Shown: positions 6,480-13,571, counted from the first letter of the stretch. The stretch: DNA of 14,009 nucleotides from an uncultured Roseburia sp. (GCA_934292805.1 CAKQXQ010000052.1:1-14009); one strand, 5' to 3'. Notes: a model not told the origin generated them from the letters alone. Numbers and translations: made by a program.

Positions 6480-7817
6480 ATGGAAGAGACTCTGGTCAAA
6501 CGAATTATGCCGAACAGTCTGGAAGCCGAACAGTCTGTGATCGGCTCAATGATCATGGATAAAGATGCAATCCTGACGGCGATGGAAATGCTGATAAGTG
6601 AGGACTTTTATCATAAACAATACGGAATACTATTTGATGCGATGATCGAACTTTACAGCAAAAATCTTCCGGTGGATCTGATCACACTGCAGAATAAGTT
6701 AAGAGAAAAGGAAGTCCCGGAAGAGATAGCCAGTCTTTCTTATGTCAAAGACCTTCTGGATGCAGTCCCGACATCTGCAAATATCAAGTATTATGCCAAA
6801 ATTGTCAAAGACAATGCCATGCGCAGAAGGCTTATCAGACTGAATGAAGAAATTGAAAATGAATGCTATGCTGGAAAAGAGAATATCGATACTGTGATGG
6901 ATATGACAGAGAAGAAAGTCTTTGACCTGCTCTCAACCAGGGGTGCAGGCGGCGATTATGTCCCAATCCGCCAGGTGGTTATGAATGCACTTGAAAAGAT
7001 CGAGAATGCAGCAAAAACAACCGGAACAGTTACAGGTATCCCGACGGGATTCATTGACCTGGATTACAGAACAGCCGGATTACAGCCGTCCGATCTGATC
7101 CTGATCGCAGCACGTCCGTCTATGGGTAAAACGGCATTTGTGCTGAACATTGCCCAGTATGTTGCATTTCACGAAGATATGTGCACAGCAATCTTTTCAT
7201 TGGAGATGTCGAAAGAACAGCTTGTAAATCGTCTGTTCTCATTGGAATCAAGAGTAGATGCCCAGGCACTCCGTACCGGTAACCTGTCAGACAGCGACTG
7301 GGAGAAGCTGATCGAAGGAGCCGGAACGATCGGTAATTCTAAGCTGATCATTGACGACACACCGGGTATTTCCATTGCGGAGCTGAGAAGCAAGTGCAGA
7401 AAATACAAACTGGAACATGATCTGAAGCTGATCATCATCGACTACCTGCAGTTAATGTCAGGCTCCGGCAAGAATGGCGATTCACGTCAGCAGGAGATTG
7501 CAGACATTTCAAGATCCTTAAAAGCACTTGCACGAGAGCTTTCTGTTCCGGTGATTGCATTGTCGCAGTTGTCACGAGCAGTTGAGCAGAGACCGGATCA
7601 CAGACCGATGTTATCGGATCTGCGTGAGTCTGGTGCGATCGAGCAGGACGCAGACGTTGTTATGTTTATCTACAGGGATGATTATTATAATCATGATTCT
7701 GAGATGAAAGGAATTTCTGAGATTATCATTGCCAAGCAGAGAAATGGTCCGATCGGAACCGTAAATCTTGTCTGGCTGCCACAGTACACGAAGTTCGCCA
7801 ATATGGAGAAGAATTAA
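6480..7817 (+). CDS. dnaB: Replicative DNA helicase
   Basis: Hexameric 5'-3' helicase that unwinds DNA at the replication fork. The 445-residue protein has the N-terminal primase-interacting domain (about 8-110), a linker, and a RecA-like C-terminal motor with Walker A ARPSMGKT (211-218), LEMS (241-244), Walker B LIIIDYLQL (317-325), LSQLSR (361-366), LRESGAIEQDAD (381-392) and the arginine-finger region AKQRNGPIG (418-426). GGGAGG (6469-6474) precedes the ATG by five bases. Length and motifs are typical and there is no intein. It is equivalent to B. subtilis DnaC. Confidence 0.98.
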   Translation: MEETLVKRIMPNSLEAEQSVIGSMIMDKDAILTAMEMLISEDFYHKQYGILFDAMIELYSKNLPVDLITLQNKLREKEVPEEIASLSYVKDLLDAVPTSANIKYYAKIVKDNAMRRRLIRLNEEIENECYAGKENIDTVMDMTEKKVFDLLSTRGAGGDYVPIRQVVMNALEKIENAAKTTGTVTGIPTGFIDLDYRTAGLQPSDLILIAARPSMGKTAFVLNIAQYVAFHEDMCTAIFSLEMSKEQLVNRLFSLESRVDAQALRTGNLSDSDWEKLIEGAGTIGNSKLIIDDTPGISIAELRSKCRKYKLEHDLKLIIIDYLQLMSGSGKNGDSRQQEIADISRSLKALARELSVPVIALSQLSRAVEQRPDHRPMLSDLRESGAIEQDADVVMFIYRDDYYNHDSEMKGISEIIIAKQRNGPIGTVNLVWLPQYTKFANMEKN

Positions 7818-7840
7818 GAGTGCACAGCTGTGGTATTTTC

Positions 7841-7866
7841 TGTCGGAAAAAAACGACTGTTTTTTC
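7841..7866 (+). other. AT-rich weak hairpin after dnaB
   Basis: A run of A and GTTTTTT can pair around GACT, with a short GTCG/CGAC alternative. A further 10-bp palindrome, CACAGCTGTG (7823-7832), lies just upstream. Either could help end dnaB transcription, but the structure is much weaker than the hairpin at 7908-7960. Confidence 0.3.
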
Positions 7867-7895
7867 TTGTGGACAGGCTTTTGAATGACTATAAT
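7867..7895 (+). promoter_or_regulatory. Candidate promoter upstream of the MerR-type gene
   Basis: TATAAT (7890-7895) is perfect; TTGTGG (7867-7872) lies 17 bp upstream as a partial -35. The start near 7902 would place the hairpin at 7908-7960 at the very beginning of the transcript. Confidence 0.5.
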
Positions 7896-7907
7896 AAGAA
7901 TTAATAA

Positions 7908-7965
7908 AAGACAGTATACAAAAGAGCGGTATTTTGAAAGCGGATTTTGTATATTGTCTTTTTTT
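7908..7965 (+). terminator. Long hairpin with T tract: dnaB terminator or leader attenuator
   Basis: AAGACAGTATACAAAA (7908-7923) pairs over 16 bp, with one wobble, with TTTTGTATATTGTCTT (7945-7960) around a 21-nt loop, and the T run continues to 7965. It can terminate readthrough from dnaB. Because a perfect -10 box lies just upstream, it could equally be an attenuator controlling the following gene. Confidence 0.75.
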
Positions 7966-8004
7966 CAATAGAAAATACGACAAATATCATAGTCAGGAGG
8001 ATTT

Positions 8005-8589
8005 ATGGAAAAGGTACGTTATATGATCTCAGATGCAGCCGGCCTTGTGAATGTAGAATCTCATGTTCTTCGCTATTGGGAAGAAGAACTGGAATTAGAT
8101 ATCCCACGGAATGAGATGGGGCATCGTTATTATACACAGGAGAATATAAAACAGTTCCAGCAGATCAAAGAATTAAAGGAAAAGGGGTATCAGCTGAAAG
8201 CAATCAAAATGATCGTACATAATGAGGATAAGGATACGGTTTTGGTTCCGGAAAAAAAGGAACAACAGGTTTATTTTAAAAATCCGGAAACACTTGCCCT
8301 TGCAGAAGCAAGGCAGAATGTTCTTGATAATACCGACCGTATGGCACAGTTCACCGAATTAATGACGAATATTGTTGGCAAGGCGATTGCAGCAAACAAT
8401 GAGGAACTGAGCAGGTCGATCGGAGAGGATGTCGGAGAGCAGGTGCTAAAGGAAATGAATTATCTGATGCGGGAACGTGAAGAGATGGAGGAGGAACGTT
8501 TCAGACAGCTGGATGATGCAATCCGTGGAAATATAAAAAAGAAAAAAGAACCATTATTGAAAAAATGGAACAAAAAAAAGCCGTCATAG
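8005..8589 (+). CDS. MerR-type winged-helix DNA-binding protein with coiled-coil tail
   Basis: A 194-residue protein with a MerR-like HTH domain (about 6-72): MISDAAGLVNVESHVLRYWE is the recognition region, followed by GHRYYTQENIKQFQQIKELKEKGYQ-type wing and helix. The remainder is charged and helical, with a Glu/Arg-rich probable coiled coil (about 145-172) and a lysine-rich end. No ligand-binding cysteines or known effector domain are seen, so its role may be chromosome organisation in the style of RacA or regulation of an unknown target; both are inference. AGGAGG (7995-8000) is unusually close, four bases before the ATG. The last codons form half of a bidirectional terminator. Confidence 0.85.
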   Translation: MEKVRYMISDAAGLVNVESHVLRYWEEELELDIPRNEMGHRYYTQENIKQFQQIKELKEKGYQLKAIKMIVHNEDKDTVLVPEKKEQQVYFKNPETLALAEARQNVLDNTDRMAQFTELMTNIVGKAIAANNEELSRSIGEDVGEQVLKEMNYLMREREEMEEERFRQLDDAIRGNIKKKKEPLLKKWNKKKPS

Positions 8590-8604
8590 AAATGACGGCT
8601 TTTT
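8575..8604. terminator. Bidirectional terminator between convergent genes
   Basis: AAAAAGCCGTCAT (8575-8587) and ATGACGGCTTTTT (8592-8604) form a 13-bp stem around AGAA. T tracts exist on both strands, so it serves both the MerR-type gene (+) and the ferredoxin gene (-). It overlaps the TAG stop of the MerR-type gene at 8587-8589. Confidence 0.95.
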
Positions 8605-8615
8605 GCGAATCGCTC

Positions 8616-8786
8616 TTATTCTTCGCTGATAGCTCCTGTAGGACAAACTCCTGCACAAGTTCCGCAGCTAACGCAAGCACCTGCGTCGATAACGAACTGG
8701 CTGTCTCCCTGGCTGATAGCGCCTACTGGACATTCAGGTTCGCAAGTTCCACAGCTAACACATGAATCAGAAATTACGTATGCCAT
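8616..8786 (-). CDS. 2[4Fe-4S] ferredoxin, clostridial type
   Basis: Small soluble electron carrier for anaerobic redox enzymes such as pyruvate:ferredoxin oxidoreductase, hydrogenase or Rnf. The 56-residue protein contains two cluster motifs: C9-x-x-C12-x-x-C15-x-x-x-C19-P and C38-x-x-C41-x-x-C44-x-x-x-C48-P, in the near-perfect internal duplication typical of clostridial ferredoxins. The start is at 8786 (MAYVISDSC) because AAGGAGGG lies seven bases upstream; an in-frame ATG at 8825 would add 13 residues before that site and is rejected. It has its own promoter and terminator, so it is expressed as a single gene. Confidence 0.96.
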   Translation of the reverse strand: MAYVISDSCVSCGTCEPECPVGAISQGDSQFVIDAGACVSCGTCAGVCPTGAISEE

Positions 8787-8848
8787 TGATATTCCCTCCT
8801 TATAATTTGAAAAGTCATTATTCACTATCTACTGATAGCTTTGCTCAC

Positions 8849-8877
8849 ATTCTAATACAAAAGTTCGGTGTTTACAA
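8849..8877 (-). promoter_or_regulatory. Sigma-A promoter of the ferredoxin gene
   Basis: Read on the minus strand: TTGTAA (8877-8872), 17-bp spacer, TAGAAT (8854-8849). The predicted start near 8842 gives a leader of about 55 nt. It lies in the 120-base gap after galM, where I see no strong terminator for galM. Confidence 0.75.
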
Positions 8878-8906
8878 GTAATAAGATGAAAAATCATGTA
8901 TTTTAA

Positions 8907-9956
8907 TTAGCACAATGTATTAAAAGTAGAGAAATGATATAAAGTTTTCGAACGGAATGTCTCATTTGGATGGAGGACAATGCTCGGGAAATTTTCATGG
9001 TGGATCGCATCAGGATAATGCTGGGTCTCAAGGCATACACTGGAATGAGCCTCGTACAAAGTTCCGTCTTTTCCGGGCTGATTTATAGGCTGTGTCGCAA
9101 CATAGAGCTGCATTCCCGGCTGATCGGTAAAGCATGTCATGCGGATGCCGCTTTTGTCAGACTGAAGAACAGCAGCTTCTCTTAGGCCGGTTCCGTTGAT
9201 GACAAAATTATGGTCATAGGTTCCAAACTTCTGGAACTGATCGTAATTGGAATGATACATCTTTCCGATCGTATGCATGGTACGGAAATCGAATGGTGTA
9301 TTGTCTACCGGTATAAGCTTTCCGGTTGGAGCCTGCGAGTCATCCAGTTCCGTTATATAATCTGCATCGATAAATAATTCATGGGAGAAAATATCACCGC
9401 ATCCGGCACCGTTTAAGTTAAAGTAGCCGTGGTTGGTTACATTCAAAAGAGTGTCTGCATCTGTTGATGCTTCATAAAGAATGGAAAGTTCATTGTCTTC
9501 AGACCATCCATAGGTGACACTTAATGTAAGATTTCCAGGATATCCTTCTTCCCCATCGGCAGAGTGCATTGTTAATACAAGCCTATCGTCGCGGATATCG
9601 GAATCCCAGATTTTGGAACCATATCCGACGATGCCGCCATGCAGGTGGTTCGAACCATTGTTGATGGCAAGCTGATAATTTTTACCATTTAAAGAAAAGT
9701 TACCATCTTTGATGCGGTTGGCAACACGTCCGACAACGGCACCAAGGCTGGCATCATCATTTTCATAATGCTCTGCTGCGTCAAATCCGAGACATACATC
9801 GGTCAGTAGGCCATTGCGGTCAGGAACCATAATCTTTGTAAGGCGGCAGCCAAAATCGATCAGCTCAATATATGCACCAGATGAATTTTCCATATGATAT
9901 AAGTTTATGGTATAGCCATCTTTGGTTGTACCAAATTCAGATTTTGTGATTTTCAT
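8907..9956 (-). CDS. galM: Aldose 1-epimerase (galactose mutarotase)
   Basis: Interconverts the alpha and beta anomers of aldohexoses such as galactose and glucose, feeding the Leloir pathway in the cytoplasm. The 349-residue length is standard. Family motifs in order: GRVANRI (76-82, substrate Arg81), NHLHGG (103-108, catalytic His106), TNHGYFNL (174-181, catalytic His176), YDHNF (247-251, Asp248) and LETQHYPD (309-316, Glu310, the expected catalytic base). GGGAGG precedes the ATG by a few bases. No other galactose gene is adjacent, so it is probably a housekeeping mutarotase. Its downstream neighbour on the same strand, ferredoxin, has a separate promoter. Confidence 0.95.
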   Translation of the reverse strand: MKITKSEFGTTKDGYTINLYHMENSSGAYIELIDFGCRLTKIMVPDRNGLLTDVCLGFDAAEHYENDDASLGAVVGRVANRIKDGNFSLNGKNYQLAINNGSNHLHGGIVGYGSKIWDSDIRDDRLVLTMHSADGEEGYPGNLTLSVTYGWSEDNELSILYEASTDADTLLNVTNHGYFNLNGAGCGDIFSHELFIDADYITELDDSQAPTGKLIPVDNTPFDFRTMHTIGKMYHSNYDQFQKFGTYDHNFVINGTGLREAAVLQSDKSGIRMTCFTDQPGMQLYVATQPINQPGKDGTLYEAHSSVCLETQHYPDAIHHENFPSIVLHPNETFRSKTLYHFSTFNTLC

Positions 9957-10041
9957 AACAACCTCCCTGTTACTGCCTGAAAAAGAACAGAAATAACATA
10001 TATAAACTATGTATTATGATAGTCTTTGCTAAATTAAAATA

Positions 10042-10070
10042 ATTATGCCACATTTAGAAAAACTAAGCAA
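10042..10070 (-). promoter_or_regulatory. Candidate promoter of galM
   Basis: On the minus strand, TTGCTT (10070-10065), 17 bp, CATAAT (10047-10042). The leader would be about 79 nt. A second CATAAT at 10018-10013 has a poor -35. Its -35 lies 5 bp from that of the divergent tsaC promoter. Confidence 0.5.
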
Positions 10071-10075
10071 GTATG

Positions 10076-10104
10076 TTGCCTAATTTTCGGAATTGTGAGA
10101 TAAT
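10076..10104 (+). promoter_or_regulatory. Promoter of tsaC and the downstream cluster
   Basis: TTGCCT (10076-10081), 17-bp spacer, GATAAT (10099-10104) with TGA directly before it (extended -10). The start near 10111 leaves a leader of about 20 nt carrying GGAGGAG, which supports the ATG at 10131. Confidence 0.75.
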
Positions 10105-10130
10105 AGTACATGTATGTTTGGAGGAGAAAA

Positions 10131-11183
10131 ATGCAGACAAGAGTAGTGAAAATAGATCCGTCGAATATAGACGAAAATGCGATGGGAGAGGCAGCAGAAT
10201 TGATCGCTTCCGGCGAGCTGGTGGCCTTTCCGACTGAGACAGTATATGGGCTGGGAGCAGACGCACTGCACCCGGAGGCATCGAAGAAGATTTATGCAGC
10301 CAAGGGCAGACCATCAGACAATCCGCTGATCGTTCATATCTGTAAGTTTGAGGAACTGGAGTCGATTGCAAAGCTGGTTCCGCCGCAGGCGAGAAAGCTG
10401 GCAGATGCATTCTGGCCGGGACCATTGACAATGATCGTATGGAAGAATGACAAAGTGCCATATGAGACAACCGGTGGGATGGATACCGTTGCGATCCGTA
10501 TGCCGAATCATCCGATCGCATTGAAGCTGATAGAGCAGAGCGGATGCCTGATCGCAGCACCAAGTGCCAATACTTCGGGAAAGCCAAGCCCTACAGAAGC
10601 AGCACATGTAGCACTTGACCTGGATGGCAAGATTCCAATGATCCTGGATGGAGGTCCGGTTGGAATCGGAATAGAGTCTACCATTATCGATCTGACTGAG
10701 GACATGCCGATGATCTTACGTCCCGGTTATATCACACAGCAGATGTTAGAGGATGTTCTTGGAGAGGAAGTGAAGATAGATCCGGGTATTATTGCATCGG
10801 ATTCCCTCACGAAACCAAAAGCTCCGGGAATGAAGTATAAGCATTATGCACCAAAGGCAGATCTTGTCCTTGTGGATGGTGATGCCGATAAGGTAGTAAG
10901 AAAGATCAATGAGCTTGTGCAGGCAAAGAAGGCCGCAGGCCAGAAGGTCGGCGTCATCGCTACAGATGAGACAAAAGATTTGTATCAGGCAGATATTGTA
11001 GTAAGCATCGGAGCAAGAGAAGATGAAGACGCGATCGCAAAGCATCTGTATAAGATCCTGAGAGAATTTGATGACTGGAATGTGGATGCGATCTATTCAG
11101 AAAGTTTTGCAACGCCGAGGATCGGACAGGCAATTATGAACCGTCTTTTGAAAGCGGCAGGTCATCAGGTGTTACAGGTATAG
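10131..11183 (+). CDS. tsaC: L-threonylcarbamoyladenylate synthase (Sua5/YwlC type)
   Basis: Makes threonylcarbamoyl-AMP from threonine, bicarbonate and ATP, the first step of the universal t6A37 modification of ANN-decoding tRNAs. The 350-residue protein is the long Sua5 form. YrdC domain (about 10-205): FPTETVYGLG (33-42), KGRPSDNPLIVH (58-69), PSANTSGKPSPT (144-155), ESTIIDL (182-188) and LRPG (196-199). The linker APGMKYKHYAPK (231-242) leads into the Sua5 C-terminal domain (about 245-350). The ATG at 10131 is preferred to that at 10110 because GGAGG (10120-10124) lies six bases before it and the upstream ATG is at the predicted transcription start. It heads the cluster running into upp and atp. 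Often named ywlC in Bacillus. Confidence 0.96.
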   Translation: MQTRVVKIDPSNIDENAMGEAAELIASGELVAFPTETVYGLGADALHPEASKKIYAAKGRPSDNPLIVHICKFEELESIAKLVPPQARKLADAFWPGPLTMIVWKNDKVPYETTGGMDTVAIRMPNHPIALKLIEQSGCLIAAPSANTSGKPSPTEAAHVALDLDGKIPMILDGGPVGIGIESTIIDLTEDMPMILRPGYITQQMLEDVLGEEVKIDPGIIASDSLTKPKAPGMKYKHYAPKADLVLVDGDADKVVRKINELVQAKKAAGQKVGVIATDETKDLYQADIVVSIGAREDEDAIAKHLYKILREFDDWNVDAIYSESFATPRIGQAIMNRLLKAAGHQVLQV

Positions 11184-11213
11184 GTTTTACCGTTTTTGGA
11201 AGGGTATGGTTTT

Positions 11214-11672
11214 ATGAGGCAATATAACAGAATTGTTTTTGTGGCGGAAAGCGGTACCAGCAGGGCACCAATGGCAGCCGGAATTCTCAGTGAATATACT
11301 TTGAAGCATCCGGTAACAATTGAGTGCAGAGGGCTGGTCGTGCTTTTTCCAGAACCGTTGAATCAGAAAGCAGAAGCTGTCATGATAAGCAACGGTATTA
11401 ATTATGAGGGTTTTACATCAACACAGTTAAGTGAGGCGGATTTTACAGAGGATTCACTGATTTTGGTGATGGAGCACAGTCAGATGGAGAAGATATTTGA
11501 AAAGTATGAGAATGCTGATCCACAGAATGTGCATGTGCTTACAGAGTTTGTCGGAGAAGAGCTTGAGATCGTAGACCCATATGGCGGATCATTACAGTCC
11601 TATGGATTGTGTTATGAAATGATGAGAAAAACCATCATGAAATTAGTAAATCTTTTAAACGAAGGAGAATAA
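11214..11672 (+). CDS. Low-molecular-weight protein phosphatase-like protein lacking the catalytic Cys
   Basis: The 152 residues match the LMW protein-tyrosine/arginine phosphatase fold (YwlE/arsenate reductase type): an N-terminal strand RIVFV, a P-loop-like segment, RAPMAAGIL, ECRGL (37-41), and a C-terminal DPYGG (121-125) corresponding to the general-acid Asp loop. The family loop is C-x5-R, usually C-T-G-N-T-C-R-S; here it reads A11-E-S-G-T-S-R17-A, so the nucleophilic Cys is Ala while Thr15 and Arg17 are kept. Classical phosphatase catalysis should be impossible, suggesting a binding or regulatory pseudo-phosphatase; this is inference. The ATG at 11214 is chosen, with GGAAGGG upstream, over a TTG at 11196. 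The reading frame is intact. Position between ywlC and upp genes matches ywlE in Bacillus; upp starts 4 nt downstream. Confidence 0.85.
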   Translation: MRQYNRIVFVAESGTSRAPMAAGILSEYTLKHPVTIECRGLVVLFPEPLNQKAEAVMISNGINYEGFTSTQLSEADFTEDSLILVMEHSQMEKIFEKYENADPQNVHVLTEFVGEELEIVDPYGGSLQSYGLCYEMMRKTIMKLVNLLNEGE

Positions 11673-11676
11673 TAAA

Positions 11677-12306
11677 ATGGCAAAAGTAGTAGTAATGGAT
11701 CACCCGTTAATTCAGCACAAAATCGGAATCATGAGAAGAACAGATACAGGTTCCAAAGATTTCCGTACATTAGTAAGCGAAGTTGCAATGTTAGAGTGTT
11801 ATGAAGCAACCAGAGATTTAAAGCTTTCTGATGTTGAGATTGAGACACCGATCTGTCAGACAACAGTGAAGGAACTGAAAGGAAAGAAACTTGCAGTTGT
11901 TCCGATCTTACGTGCAGGTCTTGGAATGGTTGATGGTATGCTGGCAATGATCCCGGCAGCAAAAGTAGGACACATCGGTTTATACCGTGATCCTGAGACA
12001 TTAGAGCCGGTTGAATACTATTGCAAACTTCCGGATGACTGTGCTAACCGTGAGGTGTTTGTAGTGGATCCGATGCTTGCAACAGGAGGCTCATCCGTAG
12101 CAGCGATCCAGATGCTGAAGGATAAAGGGGTAAAACATATCCGCCTTATGTGCATTATTGCTGCACCGGAAGGAGTTAAGAAGATGCAGGAGGCTCATCC
12201 GGATGTAGATATTTATATCGGAGCACTGGATGATCATCTTAATGAGCACGGATATATCGTTCCGGGTCTTGGAGATGCCGGTGACAGAATTTTCGGAACA
12301 AAATAA
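11677..12306 (+). CDS. upp: Uracil phosphoribosyltransferase
   Basis: Converts uracil and PRPP to UMP in pyrimidine salvage. The 209-residue length is exactly typical. Motifs: HKIGIMR (14-20), VPILRAGLGMVDGM (75-88), LYRDPETLEPVEYY (102-115), PRPP-binding VVDPMLATGGS (129-139) and the uracil-binding C-terminal GYIVPGLGDAGDRIFGTK (192-209). AAGGAG (11662-11667) lies within the end of the previous gene, with a 4-base intergenic gap, so cotranscription and probable translational coupling with the phosphatase-like gene are expected. In Bacillus upp also directly precedes the ATP synthase operon. Confidence 0.98.
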   Translation: MAKVVVMDHPLIQHKIGIMRRTDTGSKDFRTLVSEVAMLECYEATRDLKLSDVEIETPICQTTVKELKGKKLAVVPILRAGLGMVDGMLAMIPAAKVGHIGLYRDPETLEPVEYYCKLPDDCANREVFVVDPMLATGGSSVAAIQMLKDKGVKHIRLMCIIAAPEGVKKMQEAHPDVDIYIGALDDHLNEHGYIVPGLGDAGDRIFGTK

Positions 12307-12312
12307 GCAGTC

Positions 12313-12362
12313 TGTGATCTGAGAAGCAGAGTAACCGGAGGCGGTCTCTGTAGAAAATCACA
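12313..12362 (+). promoter_or_regulatory. Structured hairpin between upp and the dCMP deaminase gene
   Basis: Core stem: CAGAG (12327-12331) with CTCTG (12346-12350), a two-base bulge, then ACCG (12334-12337) with CGGT (12342-12345) closing GAGG. An outer stem, TGTGAT (12313-12318) with ATCACA (12357-12362), encloses it through an 8/6 internal loop. There is no T tract, so it is not an intrinsic terminator. It ends about 14 nt before the ribosome binding site of the next gene. It could be an mRNA processing or stability element, or a protein- or ligand-binding leader; I do not recognise a known riboswitch. Confidence 0.45.
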
Positions 12363-12388
12363 CATGTATTTATCTGAGAGGAACATAT

Positions 12389-12880
12389 ATGAGCGATAAA
12401 CGCAAAGATTATATCAGCTGGGATGAATATTTTATGGGAGTTGCGATCCTTACGGGAATGCGGTCAAAAGATCCCAATACGCAGGTGGGAGCCTGTATTG
12501 TAAGTGAGGATCATAAGATTCTGTCAATGGGATACAACGGACTGCCGAAGGGATGCTCTGATGATGAGTTCCCATGGGGCAGAGAAGGGGATCCTCTTGA
12601 TAATAAGTATTTTTTTACAACACACAGTGAACTGAATGCGATTTTAAATTACCGCGGTGGAAGTCTCGGACTGGAGGGATCGACAATTTATGTCACATTA
12701 TTCCCTTGCAATGAATGTGCGAAGGCTATCATCCAGGCTGGAATAAAGAGGATCGTCTATGACAGTGACAAATACGATGGTATCCCATCGAATATTGCTT
12801 CCAAACGGATGTTAAAAGCTGCAGGAGTGATTCTGCAGAAATATGAGCATACGAACCGGAAAGTAACAATGGAGCTGTAA
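12389..12880 (+). CDS. comEB: Deoxycytidylate (dCMP) deaminase family protein
   Basis: Zinc enzyme predicted to deaminate dCMP to dUMP, supplying thymidylate synthase. The 163-residue protein has the cytidine/dCMP deaminase fold: GVAILTGMRSKDPNTQVGA (17-35), GYNGLPKG (48-55), zinc and catalytic motif H79-S-E81-L-N-A-I, and FPCNECAKAI with C107-x-x-C110. Glu81 is the proton shuttle. The first motif is HSE where HAE is commoner, a conservative change. GAGAGG precedes the ATG by a few bases. It follows upp and precedes the ATP synthase genes, grouping pyrimidine salvage steps. The symbol follows the Bacillus homologue; no competence role is implied. Confidence 0.92.
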   Translation: MSDKRKDYISWDEYFMGVAILTGMRSKDPNTQVGACIVSEDHKILSMGYNGLPKGCSDDEFPWGREGDPLDNKYFFTTHSELNAILNYRGGSLGLEGSTIYVTLFPCNECAKAIIQAGIKRIVYDSDKYDGIPSNIASKRMLKAAGVILQKYEHTNRKVTMEL

Positions 12881-12882
12881 AG

Positions 12883-13116
12883 ATGAAAGATCAGAGAAAG
12901 ATATTTCAGTCACTGACACTGATCCTTCAATTCGGACTGAATATGATCGTTCCGATCATGTTATGTCTTATGCTTGGTGTATGGATCGGAAGAAAATATG
13001 ACATTTTGTGGATCACAATCCCGCTTTTTATCATAGGAGCACTGGCAGGATTTACGAATATTTACAAGATGGCAAAGAAGATTTATGGACTTGGCAAAAA
13101 GGACAGAGAGAAGTAA
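12883..13116 (+). CDS. atpZ: AtpZ/AtpI-family small membrane protein of the ATP synthase operon
   Basis: A 77-residue protein with two predicted membrane helices (about 11-36 and 42-60) and a basic C-terminus (MAKKIYGLGKKDREK). This small AtpZ family lies at the 5' end of many bacterial F-type ATPase operons, where it is associated with assembly or with Mg2+/Ca2+ transport together with AtpI. The start lies 2 nt after the dCMP deaminase stop, with GGAG inside that gene's end, so translation is probably coupled. Only one base separates its stop from the next ATG. Confidence 0.85.
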   Translation: MKDQRKIFQSLTLILQFGLNMIVPIMLCLMLGVWIGRKYDILWITIPLFIIGALAGFTNIYKMAKKIYGLGKKDREK

Positions 13117-13117
13117 A

Positions 13118-13552
13118 ATGTTAAAAAGATTAAATGATGCATTGCCGGAACTTGTACTCGGTATTGTTTTATATGGGATTGTCATAGAGCTTGTGGGCGT
13201 ATGGTTTGTGTCAGATAAAATCCGGTATTCTATCGGACTTCTGATCGGGATCGCACTTGCAGCCGGTATGGCAGTCAATATGGCAGTTGTGCTCCGTGAT
13301 GCAGTAGACTTATATGGTGGTGAGCATGCACAGGCTAAGATCATTGCCAAATCTGTATTGCGGTATGCAATTGTTGTCATCGTCTTTTTTGTGATGATGA
13401 AGTTTGAAATCGGTAACTTGTTTACCGCTTTTATTGGTGTTCTGGGTCTTAAGATATCAGCTTATCTGCAGCCCTTTACACATAAATTAGTTTTAAAACT
13501 GCAGGGAAGTGAGGAAACTTCTTCCGATAGCAGCGAAAATCTGAATATGTAG
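13118..13552 (+). CDS. atpI: ATP synthase subunit I-like membrane protein
   Basis: A 144-residue protein with four predicted membrane helices (about 10-30, 36-58, 80-97 and 99-116) and a short Ser/Glu-rich cytoplasmic tail. Size, topology and position directly before atpB match the ATP synthase I family, which aids assembly of the c-ring in the membrane. The ATG at 13118 is preferred to the in-frame ATG at 13085 because the latter overlaps atpZ by 32 bases and would add a charged, non-family extension; the chosen start leaves a 1-base gap. Sequence conservation in this family is low, so the call rests mainly on topology and neighbours. Confidence 0.85.
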   Translation: MLKRLNDALPELVLGIVLYGIVIELVGVWFVSDKIRYSIGLLIGIALAAGMAVNMAVVLRDAVDLYGGEHAQAKIIAKSVLRYAIVVIVFFVMMKFEIGNLFTAFIGVLGLKISAYLQPFTHKLVLKLQGSEETSSDSSENLNM

Positions 13553-13571
13553 AGAGGAGGAGGTGAAGAAC

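Noticed and set aside
6480..7817. Intein or insertion in dnaB
   Set aside because: The protein has normal length and the Walker A, Walker B and arginine-finger segments are uninterrupted.
8565..8765. 66-codon plus-strand frame rich in Ser, Cys and Ala
   Set aside because: It is the reverse complement of the ferredoxin gene and runs through the bidirectional terminator; its cysteines mirror ferredoxin codons.
10063..10587. 174-codon open frame on the minus strand
   Set aside because: Lies antisense to the well-supported tsaC gene, has no ribosome binding site or recognisable domain, and its composition is that of a frame shadow.
12307..12388. Intrinsic terminator after upp
   Set aside because: The hairpin is good but no T tract follows its 3' arm.
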